Source: Thiotrichaceae bacterium | GTDB lineage: Bacteria; Pseudomonadota; Gammaproteobacteria; Beggiatoales; Beggiatoaceae | DNA: 64,000 bases | NCBI GenBank assembly: GCA_028688145.1 | Contig: JAQTYU010000012.1 | Coordinates: 40,102-104,101, forward strand | Direction of reading: 5' to 3' | In this document: positions 8,463-16,528 of the stretch, one piece after another | Layout of the letters: each line of letters begins with the position of its first letter | Position numbering within the stretch: the stretch's first letter is position 1 | The notes under the pieces: generated by a model | Seen by the model: only the letters and a program-made list of their open reading frames with translations | Databases searched by the model: none | What the model was told of the DNA's origin: nothing | Made by a program: the position numbers and the translations under genes

Positions 8463-9275
8463 TCACTCTTTTGAATCAAACAGATTTCTGTGAATTCCTG
8501 TTACCTGCTCTATGAGTTCTACCGCTAAACCTTGTGCGAGCATGTTCTTTGCTATTTCTAAACGCTCTACTTTGCGCCTTTTTTCAATCCCAGAAGAAAA
8601 TCCTTCGTCCTTTGCTTTTCTGAAAGCTTCTTCTTGCGAATATTCATCTTTCATGCGGGCGCGGTCTTGCGGGGTTAAACCGTCGGTTTTGATTAAATCC
8701 ACCACTTTTAAAACCTCGGTTTTGTGATAATTCGTTTCATCAACTTGTTCGTCTAAACTGTCTTGAATCAGTTTTAGCCATTCTTGGTAAGGTTCAGGCG
8801 TGTTTGCAGTGACGTGTTTTGGGGAAAGATACAGCACACGGTGATGAATTTTATTGAGTTTTTCATGCGTGAGTAGATTTATTGGGTCAAAGTTGATTTC
8901 TGCCATCGCGCAATCTTCGCTTGTGCCTGAAGTGGAAACAACGATAGTGAAAACTGTGAGCGCGGGTTTGTAATTTTTGGAGGTATCGACTTGTTCTAAA
9001 ATGGCGGCGCAGTGATAGTGCAGAAAACGTTCGTAATAATCTTCATAGCGGCGGTGTTGAATATCGACAATGACGCGGTTTTCTATATCTTCTGCGTACA
9101 AATCAAAACGTGAATCGACATTGCCAATCGGTGGGTCAAATTTCTTTTCGGTTTGAACTTTGTCTATTTTCAGGTCGATGCCGAGAAAATCTTTTGTAAA
9201 GGCTTTGAACACTTCAACATCGCAAAAGGCTTTTTTGAAGATGACTTCGTAACATAAGGAGGCGACTTTTTGCAT
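8463..9275 (-). CDS. Rpn family recombination-promoting nuclease / PD-(D/E)XK putative transposase
   Basis: 270 residues from the ATG at 9275, chosen because AGGA lies upstream at good spacing and because MQKVASLCYEVIFKKAF matches family N-termini; an in-frame extension to 9389 is unlikely. The nuclease core shows SRFDLYAED followed by NRVIVDIQHRRYEDYYERF, the (D/E)xx region of PD-(D/E)XK enzymes with Gln at the usual last position, and the tail has the LTPQDRARMKDEYSQEEAF and ANMLAQG-like helices common to the family. Rpn proteins are DNA endonucleases linked to recA-independent recombination and sometimes to phage defence. Single gene convergent with ftsI. Confidence 0.85.
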   Translation of the reverse strand: MQKVASLCYEVIFKKAFCDVEVFKAFTKDFLGIDLKIDKVQTEKKFDPPIGNVDSRFDLYAEDIENRVIVDIQHRRYEDYYERFLHYHCAAILEQVDTSKNYKPALTVFTIVVSTSGTSEDCAMAEINFDPINLLTHEKLNKIHHRVLYLSPKHVTANTPEPYQEWLKLIQDSLDEQVDETNYHKTEVLKVVDLIKTDGLTPQDRARMKDEYSQEEAFRKAKDEGFSSGIEKRRKVERLEIAKNMLAQGLAVELIEQVTGIHRNLFDSKE

Positions 9276-9683
9276 GGGGTTTCCTGTGGAAGGACAGCGA
9301 AATGTGGATAATGTCAAACAATCATGCTTGTTTTCGCTCTTCTTCAGATTTAACCAATAATGCAGACATCCATATCCTATCTTCCACAATTTGTTCTATA
9401 ACTTCGCGAGAAAGTTTCAGATTTACACAAGCACGATACCAGACATGCTATCGCTTGTAATAAATATGCATCTCAAATATCTTTACGAGCACTTGCTTAT
9501 GTCGCTTGTGATAAATATGCTCTTTAAGTATCCCTGTTCGTAAAGACCGTAAGTAGCTAGCGCAATACCCTTAAACAAAGAGAGACTAAATCTACATTTA
9601 GCTGTTTAGTATTACCCAGAATGCTTAATTATTTAATTTTACTCATTTATTTCGCCATAATCAGATTTTTATAAGGCATCATT
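9276..9683. other. Intergenic region with a 51-base-period direct repeat
   Basis: About 400 bases with no gene. The only structure seen is a pair of near-identical 19-mers, TCGCTTGTAATAAATATGC at 9451 and its one-mismatch copy at 9502. AAGG at about 9673 is the ribosome site of the next gene. Confidence 0.6.
9451..9520. repeat. Direct repeat, 51-base spacing
   Basis: TCGCTTGTAATAAATATGC (9451-9469) and TCGCTTGTGATAAATATGC (9502-9520) match at 18 of 19 positions; flanking GCTAT/TTATG and TCTCAAATAT/TCTTTAAGTAT are also similar, so the unit is probably about 30 bases. Confidence 0.65.
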
Positions 9684-10967
9684 ATGCGTATTTTTCTCAC
9701 GGGTGCGAGTGGTTTTCTGGGACAACATTTAATGACCGCACTACTGAGTGCGCAACATGAAGTGATTGCCTGTACTCGAAAGCCCACGCGCTGGCAAGCA
9801 CAATACCCACAAGTACAATGGCTTGCGTGCGATTACACACAAGATCATCAAGCTAGTGTGTGGTTACCTCGTTTAGTGGGGGTTGATGTCATTATTAATG
9901 CCGTTGGCATTATTCAAGAAACGACTCAGCAGCCTTTTGATGCACTCCACGCACAGGCACCGATTGCCCTCTTTCAAGCAGCGGAACAATTAGGGATTCG
10001 ACGCGTATTACAAATTTCTGCATTAGGGGCTGAAACCAATACGCAGACTGCGTATCAACGCAGTAAACAAGTTGCTGATAACGCATTATGGCAATTAGAC
10101 CTAGACCCTATCATTGTTTACCCTTCGATTGTCATCGGGCGCGGGGGCGGAAGTACTTGTCTATTCAGTGCCTTAGCCGCATTACCGATTATCCCGTTAA
10201 TAGGCGATGGACAACAACGTTTGCAACCGATTCATGTTAATGATTTAACTATTTGTATCGTCGGCTTAATCAATCACTGGTCAGGTCGACAACGCTTGGC
10301 TTTGGTGGGATGTGAAGAACTGCGCTTTGTCGAATTATTGTGCTTATTACGGCAATGGCTACAACTTTCGCCTGCTCCTACATTTTCTTTACCACTCGCC
10401 CTTGTTTATCCCTTTGCGAAAATGAACAATCTTTTAAAAATTGGGGCATTAGACAGTGATACTTTGACCATGTTACAGCAGGGAAATTATGCGAATGTAC
10501 AAGCTTTAATTGATGCCACAGGTCACACCCCGCGCCCACTCGCTCAAGCACTGGCAACCCAACCCGCAGTGACTGGCGACCGTTGGCAAGCCCGTTTATG
10601 GTTTTTACGCCCTTTATTGCGTTTTAGTCTTGCGTTCTTGTGGATATGGACGGGCATTGTTTCTGCATTCTTATATCCAATAGCAGACAGTTATGCTTTG
10701 TTAGCAGCGACAGGAATCACTGGGGGATTATTTGCCCCTGTCGCGTTATATGGAGCGGCGGGCTTGGATTTCGTGCTGGGGATTGCAACTTTATTTGCTT
10801 ATCGACTGCGCTGGGTGGTGGCAGCACAATGTGCTTTGATGGGGGGATATACTCTATTAATCAGTTATGGATTGAGTGAGTTATGGTTACATCCCTTTGG
10901 GGCCATTAGCAAAAATTTGCCGTTGTTAGTTGCCACGCTGATAATGTTAGTGTTAGAAGAGCGTTAA
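9684..10967 (+). CDS. NAD(P)-binding SDR (NDUFA9-like) fused to a DoxX-like membrane domain
   Basis: 427 residues. Residues 1-290 are an atypical extended SDR: the N-terminal dinucleotide loop GASGFLGQHL, NAVGII, then LQISALGA and a YQRSK element matching the YxxxK active-site spacing, VYPSIVIGRGGG, and PIHVNDLT. Residues 295-427 hold about four hydrophobic helices resembling DoxX-like domains (FSLAFLWIWTGIVSAFL, GAAGLDFVLGIATLFAY). Such fusions occur next to DUF2269 genes in proteobacteria, as here with a six-base gap. Substrate unknown; a quinone- or lipid-linked membrane redox role is an inference. AAGG lies seven bases before the ATG. Confidence 0.8.
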   Translation: MRIFLTGASGFLGQHLMTALLSAQHEVIACTRKPTRWQAQYPQVQWLACDYTQDHQASVWLPRLVGVDVIINAVGIIQETTQQPFDALHAQAPIALFQAAEQLGIRRVLQISALGAETNTQTAYQRSKQVADNALWQLDLDPIIVYPSIVIGRGGGSTCLFSALAALPIIPLIGDGQQRLQPIHVNDLTICIVGLINHWSGRQRLALVGCEELRFVELLCLLRQWLQLSPAPTFSLPLALVYPFAKMNNLLKIGALDSDTLTMLQQGNYANVQALIDATGHTPRPLAQALATQPAVTGDRWQARLWFLRPLLRFSLAFLWIWTGIVSAFLYPIADSYALLAATGITGGLFAPVALYGAAGLDFVLGIATLFAYRLRWVVAAQCALMGGYTLLISYGLSELWLHPFGAISKNLPLLVATLIMLVLEER

Positions 10968-10973
10968 AACCTC

Positions 10974-11441
10974 ATGAATACTTATTTATTATTAAAAACG
11001 CTGCATATCCTGAGTGCAACCTTATTATTCGGCACAGGTTTGGGAAGTGCTTATTATTTATGGCGCGCCCATTTAAGCGGTCATATTGAAAGCATTGCGC
11101 TGACTGCCCGTCATGTGGTCTTTGCAGATTGGTTGTTTACAGCAACTACTGTGATTGCGCAACCGTTAACAGGTTTTTTAATGGTTTGGTATGCAGGCTA
11201 CTCTTTAAGCTTTCTTTGGATATGGCTGAGCTTGGCATTATATGTAGTTGCAGGCATCTGCTGGTTGCCTGTGGTATGGATACAAATTCGTGTCCAACGT
11301 TTAGCCAGCACCGCATGGCAGAATAAGACAGAATTACCCGCAGAATATTACCGTTTAATGTGGTTATGGTTTAGCTTAGGGATTCCTGCATTTATCAGCA
11401 TGGTGGGTGTATTTTTTTTAATGGTGTTTAAACCGCTCTAA
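10974..11441 (+). CDS. DUF2269 family membrane protein
   Basis: 155 residues with four predicted membrane helices. Family features include the start LLLKTLHILSATLLFGTGLG with a His in helix 1, DWLFTATTVIAQPLTG in helix 2, a WIWLSLALYVVAGICWLP helix 3 and a C-terminal GIPAFISMVGVFFLMV helix. It begins six bases after the SDR-DoxX gene and surely shares its transcript. Function is unknown; the recurrent pairing suggests a membrane complex. Confidence 0.85.
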   Translation: MNTYLLLKTLHILSATLLFGTGLGSAYYLWRAHLSGHIESIALTARHVVFADWLFTATTVIAQPLTGFLMVWYAGYSLSFLWIWLSLALYVVAGICWLPVVWIQIRVQRLASTAWQNKTELPAEYYRLMWLWFSLGIPAFISMVGVFFLMVFKPL

Positions 11442-11487
11442 TTCTCTAACTTAATCTGAGTACGACGAGAAGTTTCTAAAGGTTTTA

Positions 11488-11518
11488 TCTCATTCCCAAA
11501 TAGAGTTTGGGAACAAGA
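11488..11518. repeat. TTCCCAAA/TTTGGGAA hairpin between convergent genes
   Basis: TTCCCAAATAGAGTTTGGGAA forms a short perfect stem. Relatives are at 28201-28262, 34467-34519, 34654-34742 and, diverged, 48696-48747. Position between two convergent genes suits a terminator role. Confidence 0.6.
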
Positions 11519-11573
11519 AACCACGGCGAAAGCAAAACAATCGGATTCATAATTTATGAACCCGATTGCTTAA

Positions 11574-12164
11574 TCAAAGCTTATTATCCCGTGGGATATT
11601 AAATGTGCCTGTGAATGTCTTCGGGCTTGATCCTTCTTTATCGACGTTAATAACGAAGACACCACCCAGACTATATTCATACGTTCCTGCATTCAGACCG
11701 TAGACAGGAAGAGGGATGATTTTTTCAAACTGGGGGGCATTTGCTGTACAAGAATATTCTGGTGGTTTGTTATCGTTTTGAGCATACATCACCACCTCAA
11801 AACGCTTAGCTTTCATGCGTTGAGCAATTCGTCCCAAGTAAGTACAACCATCAGTGAAGAAACCATTAACTTTTAGAAAAACCTGAAATGGAAAAGTGTC
11901 TGTCACCACTGTTTGCACCGTATCTACATAGGGTCCACCCAAAGGTATTTTAACATCCACTAAACGCCAGTCCCCTTGTTCCGTCAATGACAACTTCACA
12001 TCCTGAAATTTTCCGCTTTGGTCTGCGGTATCAATACGCGGAATAGTGAGAGTTCCATTTTGATAAGTCGGATATTCGTCTGCTGGAATGTCTTCTCCAA
12101 AGACGGGATTAAACGCTAGCGGAATAAACAGGGCAGGTAATAAAGCAAGCTTCGCTAAATTCAT
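11574..12164 (-). CDS. Secreted protein of unknown function
   Basis: 196 residues. A signal peptide (LALLPALFIPLAFNPVFG, cleavage near 23) is followed by an all-beta-looking domain with GTLTIPRIDTADQSG, a FQVFLKVNGFF strand, two cysteines near 128 and 159 that could form a disulfide, and LGGVFVINVDKEG near the end. No family was recognised. It has a single-gene look: convergent with DUF2269, and about 100 bases separate it from the phosphoesterase gene on the same strand. Expected location is the periplasm or outside the cell. Confidence 0.65.
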   Translation of the reverse strand: MNLAKLALLPALFIPLAFNPVFGEDIPADEYPTYQNGTLTIPRIDTADQSGKFQDVKLSLTEQGDWRLVDVKIPLGGPYVDTVQTVVTDTFPFQVFLKVNGFFTDGCTYLGRIAQRMKAKRFEVVMYAQNDNKPPEYSCTANAPQFEKIIPLPVYGLNAGTYEYSLGGVFVINVDKEGSSPKTFTGTFNIPRDNKL

Positions 12165-12269
12165 ATTGTTCTATACGCCTATATTGTGCAATGGTTAATT
12201 AAGCCATTATATATTACACATAAAAATAGTAAATGAATTTAAGAAGAGCTCTTCATTAGCTTGATTAGA

Positions 12270-13073
12270 CTAGACTTTCTCTACTTCTTCTGCACGAACA
12301 GGGACAGTTTGGTGTACAGGATGGTGCATGAGTTCTGTCCAATGCAGAATCCGCAATTGCCCATCCCAACTTTCGACCAAAGCCGTACAGTTTTCAACCC
12401 AATCACCACCATTGGCATAAGTAATATCCTGAATTTCTATAATTTCAGGTTTATGAATATGCCCACAAATCACCCCATCTACGTTCTGTTTACGGGCTTC
12501 TTGCACCACTGCATGTTCAAAGGCACTGATGAAATTCACCGCATTTTTGACTTTATGTTTCAAATACGCTGAAAGTGACCAATAAGAATAACCAAGCTTT
12601 TTACGCAAGATATTATAAAAATGGTTTATAAAAATAGTAAAATCATAGGCATGGTCGCCTAATAAGGCTAACCATTTCGCACAGCGAATCACGCTATCAA
12701 ATTGATCACCATGCAGCATTAAAAATTTTCGCCCGTCAATCATCGTATGAATCGCCTCATTGACAATACTAATACCGCCCATTGAAATCGGTGCGTAGTC
12801 TCGCAAGGCTTCATCGTGATTACCGGGAATATAAAAGATTTTTGTGCCTTTACGGGCTTTTCTCAGAATTTTTTGAACAATGTCATTATGTTGTTGCGTC
12901 CAATACCAAGATTTCTTTAAACGCCAACAATCGAGAATATCACCCACTAAATACAAATATTCAGACTCATTGTTTTTTAGAAAATCTAACAATAAATCAG
13001 CCTTGCAACCGCGTGTTCCAAGGTGAACATCCGAAATCCAAATAGCGCGATGATGTTTAATAGAAACCGTCAT
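12270..13073 (-). CDS. plcP: PlcP/LpxH-type metallophosphoesterase
   Basis: 267 residues with the full calcineurin-like metal motif series: ISDVHLG, YLVGDILD, IPGNHDE, LMLHGDQFD and ICGHIHKPE. The GNHDE form differs from classical LpxH (GNRDF). PlcP enzymes, described in Sinorhizobium and marine bacteria, belong to this family and cleave phospholipid head groups to release diacylglycerol under phosphate starvation. Here the gene follows btaA-btaB on the same strand after about 100 bases, and diacylglycerol is exactly the BtaA substrate, so PlcP is the better reading; LpxH-like lipid A synthesis is the alternative. A GTGTCA/TGACAC palindrome stands in the leader. Confidence 0.7.
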   Translation of the reverse strand: MTVSIKHHRAIWISDVHLGTRGCKADLLLDFLKNNESEYLYLVGDILDCWRLKKSWYWTQQHNDIVQKILRKARKGTKIFYIPGNHDEALRDYAPISMGGISIVNEAIHTMIDGRKFLMLHGDQFDSVIRCAKWLALLGDHAYDFTIFINHFYNILRKKLGYSYWSLSAYLKHKVKNAVNFISAFEHAVVQEARKQNVDGVICGHIHKPEIIEIQDITYANGGDWVENCTALVESWDGQLRILHWTELMHHPVHQTVPVRAEEVEKV

Positions 13074-13091
13074 AATATCTTTATCTGGAGT

Positions 13092-13108
13092 GTGTCATTT
13101 ACTGACAC
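13092..13108. promoter_or_regulatory. GTGTCA-N5-TGACAC palindrome upstream of plcP
   Basis: Perfect six-base arms (13092-13097, 13103-13108) lie 19 bases before the phosphoesterase start and downstream of btaB. It could be an operator or a short hairpin. It is not a Pho box, because its arms are inverted rather than direct. Confidence 0.3.
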
Positions 13109-13177
13109 GAGTGAGTGCTAAGAATAAGCCAAATCAATAAGCTTCATAGTGGCAAAGATTAATGACAAAAAGATGAC

Positions 13178-13819
13178 TTATTTTATTTTTTTGAATTTAG
13201 CGATAAAAGTATAACGTTTATAAAGTGGGGTGATTGTCAGTGTTCCACGTTGATTGTTTTCTAATTCATGTAAATAGGCAAGCAACTCGGGGCGATAATG
13301 AACTTGGAAATAATGCAACCAACGGGTTAAGCCTTTTTGAAAAAATACTGGTAATTCTGCTTGGTCGAAAAAATCAACAATGTAAATATGTCCCCCCACT
13401 TTTAGATTAGCCAGTGCCGCTTCAAAAGCCTCGCGCCACGGGGGAATCATCGAGAGCGCGTAAGAGAATAAAATTACATCAAAAGGCTGATTTAATTCAA
13501 AAGTCGTGTGAAAGTTAAAATTTTCCGCAAGACCTTGTTTTAAAATAATCGGATTTCCCCAAGTTTTTACCTTTTTCTCGGCAGAAATCAACATTTGAGC
13601 AGAAGCATCAATGCCGTAAAAGTGAGTTTGAGGATATTGTTTGGCTAAACGCACTAAATTGTGGGCGGTGCCGCAGCCCAGTTCTAATACATGTTGATGC
13701 GGCGCAATCTCCATGCGCGCAAGCAAGGTATCCCGTCCAAGTAGGAAATATTTACGGGTAAAATCATAAATATAACGTTGATAACGATACATATTATCCA
13801 TTGCTTGCGCGTGATTCAT
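13178..13819 (-). CDS. btaB: S-adenosylmethionine:diacylglycerylhomoserine N-methyltransferase (BtaB)
   Basis: 213-residue class I methyltransferase with YDFTRKYFLLGRDTLLAR near the N-terminus, the SAM loop VLELGCGTAHN, FYGIDASAQML and a C-terminal EYKRYTF-like strand, all as in BtaB. BtaB methylates diacylglycerylhomoserine three times to give the betaine lipid DGTS at the cytoplasmic membrane. It starts 11 bases after the btaA stop, so the two form an operon. The N-terminal TRKYFLLGRD element separates it from general methyltransferases. Length (213) fits known BtaB (about 210). Confidence 0.85.
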   Translation of the reverse strand: MNHAQAMDNMYRYQRYIYDFTRKYFLLGRDTLLARMEIAPHQHVLELGCGTAHNLVRLAKQYPQTHFYGIDASAQMLISAEKKVKTWGNPIILKQGLAENFNFHTTFELNQPFDVILFSYALSMIPPWREAFEAALANLKVGGHIYIVDFFDQAELPVFFQKGLTRWLHYFQVHYRPELLAYLHELENNQRGTLTITPLYKRYTFIAKFKKIK

Positions 13820-13830
13820 GTGTGAGCGAC

Positions 13831-15069
13831 CTATTTGCTGGGCATTACATATAAGTGGAAACCGCCATAAATCGCTGAGCGATCTTGTTGATAAAGTTCT
13901 TCTGACTGGGCTTTTTCATAGACAAATTGTTGACGCAAGGCGGCGGGGAGCGCGGTTTCAATCGGAGATTCGCTGCCTGCGGTGCGGAAAATAACCCTTG
14001 TGCCCGCACAACCCACGCGAGCGACTTCTTGCCATAAACGGGTTAAAGTGTCGTCGGTCATCCAGTCTTGCGCATCTAAAAAGATGAAGCGATCTAAGCT
14101 GTTATCAGGCAATTGTTGCAAATAATCGAATAAAGAAATGTTTTGCAAACTGACGCGATCCAAATTGGCTTTGATCATCTCGTAATGTTCAGGTTTGAGA
14201 TAATCGGGAATAGCTTGGCGATTTTCGACATCGTAGCGCGAAGTCAGTCCTTGCCATGCAAAGTAATTGTCTTGAATGGGAAAATCACAGCAAAGATGTT
14301 GCATACGGTCGTTATATAAACGGCTCATGTCGCCTGAAGATGCAGCTTTGAGCGCATCATGTTGTTGCGGAGGAATACCCAAACTAAACACCGCGAAAGA
14401 ACGTTTACTGACTAAGCGCACAAACCAGTGGTTGAAAAAGGGCGCAACGTGTTGTTCATAAGCTTGTTTCTGTTCACTTAAGCTTTTGGCTTGCAGCAAT
14501 TTTTCTGGCTGACAGCCTGCACGTTTGCTAATTATGTTGATAAAACGTAAAAAATAGCCAAATCGGGCATAACGATAAACATTCTTGGTGAAATAGTGAA
14601 TGCGTTGTTGTTTGAGCAATTGGCGCAGCCATGAGCCGCCTTCCCAAAATTCGCGGGTTTTGGGGTCTAAATGTTTTTGAATGTATTTGTGATAGTTTTC
14701 AAGATTGACCGCTGCATCAGCGCGCCCAAAAAAGCTAAAAAAGTCTTCATAAGTCGGAAGATGTTTAATTGCCGCTAATTTGAGACGGGTAAAATAGACG
14801 TGATAAGGGTTTAAATCAACGGCATTGACAGCGGCGGGACTGTCCACAAGATAATTCAGTAAGTTGCAGCCCGCAGAAGAGATAGTGAGGATACGGCTGT
14901 CGGCTTGGAGTTGGAGTGCGGCGCGGTCAACGCGAGGGTCTTCCCAAATTTGATTGTAAACAAAGCCATTAAACCACAGACTAAACAGGCGTTCTGAGAG
15001 TCCTTTACGACTGAACAGTGAATTTTGATAAACAGCTTCTTTTAAGAAATCATTTGCCACAGCATCCAT
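13831..15069 (-). CDS. btaA: S-adenosylmethionine:diacylglycerol 3-amino-3-carboxypropyltransferase (BtaA)
   Basis: 412 residues matching DUF3419/BtaA: LFNGFVYNQIWEDPRVD-type N-terminal segment (here LWFNGFVYNQIWEDPRVD), the SAM-binding ILTISSAGCNLLNYL, VNAVDLNPYHVYFTRLK, and the C-terminal DRFIFLDAQDWM and RVIFRTAGSES segments. BtaA transfers the aminocarboxypropyl group of SAM to diacylglycerol, the first step of betaine lipid synthesis. GAGGA lies six bases before the ATG. A Pho-box-like site is 52 bases upstream, which predicts induction by phosphate limitation. First gene of the btaA-btaB(-plcP) unit. Confidence 0.92.
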   Translation of the reverse strand: MDAVANDFLKEAVYQNSLFSRKGLSERLFSLWFNGFVYNQIWEDPRVDRAALQLQADSRILTISSAGCNLLNYLVDSPAAVNAVDLNPYHVYFTRLKLAAIKHLPTYEDFFSFFGRADAAVNLENYHKYIQKHLDPKTREFWEGGSWLRQLLKQQRIHYFTKNVYRYARFGYFLRFINIISKRAGCQPEKLLQAKSLSEQKQAYEQHVAPFFNHWFVRLVSKRSFAVFSLGIPPQQHDALKAASSGDMSRLYNDRMQHLCCDFPIQDNYFAWQGLTSRYDVENRQAIPDYLKPEHYEMIKANLDRVSLQNISLFDYLQQLPDNSLDRFIFLDAQDWMTDDTLTRLWQEVARVGCAGTRVIFRTAGSESPIETALPAALRQQFVYEKAQSEELYQQDRSAIYGGFHLYVMPSK

Positions 15070-15121
15070 GAATGTTCCTCATTTACAGTCAAAGTGAAAG
15101 TCTGCACCTTAAAATAGCTGT

Positions 15122-15139
15122 GTGACGTGTTGATGACAG
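15122..15139 (-). promoter_or_regulatory. Candidate Pho box upstream of btaA
   Basis: Read on the minus strand the site is CTGTCATCAACACGTCAC. Against the PhoB consensus of two CTGTCAY heptamers separated by four bases, the first heptamer matches 7/7 and the second 5/7. It lies 52 bases upstream of the btaA ATG with a TATTTT hexamer just downstream. PhoB control of bta genes is established in Sinorhizobium; here it is inferred. Confidence 0.6.
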
Positions 15140-15241
15140 TATATGGTGTGGTTTTGTAGTGGTTTTCCCAAAAGTGTACCCTTCAAGCGAGTTGTCAGGG
15201 TAAGGGCTTTGCCTAAAGAAAGTCAAAGAAGTCCCTGTATC

Positions 15242-15472
15242 AAAAGCTCAATAAAGCAATGGTAGGAAACAACTTGAGAAATGCCCGAGACCGCTTTTAC
15301 ACGCTAATCGACTTATAAAACCTTCAAATGATTTTATAAGCCGATACGTCACAAAACAGTCGTGTTAGACTCATGGCGAGCAGGCTGGTTGAAAACTGTA
15401 AAATATAAGAGATTTTATACTTTCTCGGATTTTGCACAGCTTGCTTTGTTTATCCGAAACTCAGGTTATTTA
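15242..15472 (-). mobile_element. IS982-type remnant A
   Basis: Minus-strand fragment. 15242-15293 matches the transposase segment seen at 21418-21470 and 40408-40460. 15400-15472 matches the terminal segment at 21482-21548, including AACTCAGGTTA of the terminal repeat. The parts between differ and no open frame remains. The remainder of 15070-15484 has no gene apart from the btaA promoter and the next ribosome site. Confidence 0.65.
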
Positions 15473-15484
15473 GGAGAATGCTTG

Positions 15485-16453
15485 ATGTTAGCTGTTCGAT
15501 TACGAATTTTTACACTGCTTGGTGCAGTGGCTCTGTTTAGCAATGCTTTTGCTGAGCCAACAAACCGCGTCTTTGTCACCAATGAAAAAGACAATACTGT
15601 TGCCGTAATTAATGCGAAAACCCATGAAATTGAAGCTAAAGTTTCCATTGGGAATCGTCCGCGCGGCATTGGTATTTCCCATGATCACCAAGAAGTGTAT
15701 GTGGCAATCAGTGCGGAAAATGCAATTGCAGTTTTCGACCCCAAGACGCTGAAAGTATTGCGTAAATTTCCCGCAGGTTCAGACCCTGAAACTTTCGCAG
15801 TGCATCCCACCACAGGCAATTTGTATATTTCTAATGAAGACTCGGCAAAAGCCAGCGTTTTCGACCCTAAAACGGGGAAATTGTTGGCAGAAGTGCCCGT
15901 GGGTGTCGAACCTGAAGGGGTGATTATTGCGCCTGATGGCAAACAAGTGATTGTCACCAGTGAAGCAAGCAACAGTTTGCACTTCATCAGCGTTCCTGAA
16001 CATAAGCTATTAGCGACTTTAAATGTGGGCGGCAGACCGCGTGCGGCTGCATTCACACAAGACAGTCAATTTGCCTTTTCAACTTCCGAGCTGACCGCAG
16101 AAATCAAGAAAATTGATATGCAAAAGCATGAGGTTGTAAAAACTTTCTCGCTGAGCAGCATTGAAAAAGCCAAGCCTAAAGATATTGTGTTCAGCAAGGA
16201 TCAGAAAACTTTATATGTTGCACTGGGTCGTGCGTCGGCGGTGGCGGTGATTGACGTGGAAAGCTTGAGTTTGAAAACCACGATTGCGGTTGGGGAACGG
16301 GTTTGGGGCTTGGCGTTGTCGAAAGATGGCTCACGTTTATACACCACTAATGGCGGCAATGACACGGTGTCGGTGATTGATACGGCAAACAATACGGTGC
16401 TTGCAAACGTGAATACGGGCAAAGCGCCGTGGGGCGTAGTGATTGATGATTAA
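15485..16453 (+). CDS. YVTN-type beta-propeller protein (PQQ-dependent-catabolism-associated type)
   Basis: 322 residues: a signal peptide (to about 23, LLGAVALFSNAFA) and about seven 42-residue propeller blades, each with a variant of NDTVSVIDTANN and GxxPWGVVI. The segments [51 protein letters not shown] and VGERVWGLALS follow the order seen in the periplasmic propeller associated with PQQ-dependent alcohol catabolism. No PQQ or dehydrogenase genes are near. ATG at 15485 was chosen because AGGAG lies eight bases upstream and the signal peptide follows directly; the open frame upstream lies in an IS relic. Confidence 0.8.
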   Translation: MLAVRLRIFTLLGAVALFSNAFAEPTNRVFVTNEKDNTVAVINAKTHEIEAKVSIGNRPRGIGISHDHQEVYVAISAENAIAVFDPKTLKVLRKFPAGSDPETFAVHPTTGNLYISNEDSAKASVFDPKTGKLLAEVPVGVEPEGVIIAPDGKQVIVTSEASNSLHFISVPEHKLLATLNVGGRPRAAAFTQDSQFAFSTSELTAEIKKIDMQKHEVVKTFSLSSIEKAKPKDIVFSKDQKTLYVALGRASAVAVIDVESLSLKTTIAVGERVWGLALSKDGSRLYTTNGGNDTVSVIDTANNTVLANVNTGKAPWGVVIDD

Positions 16454-16474
16454 AGCAGATTAATTATCTGTCAT

Positions 16475-16513
16475 TTTAGGACTGCCACTCCTCGAAGGAC
16501 TGGCAGTCCTAAA
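16475..16513. terminator. Hairpin between convergent genes
   Basis: TTTAGGACTGCCA (16475-16487) and TGGCAGTCCTAAA (16501-16513) pair perfectly over 13 bases around a 13-base loop. It lies between the propeller gene and the convergent pseudopilin-like gene, with A/T on both sides, so it can serve both directions. Confidence 0.65.
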
Positions 16514-16528
16514 TCACGTTTTAAAAAC

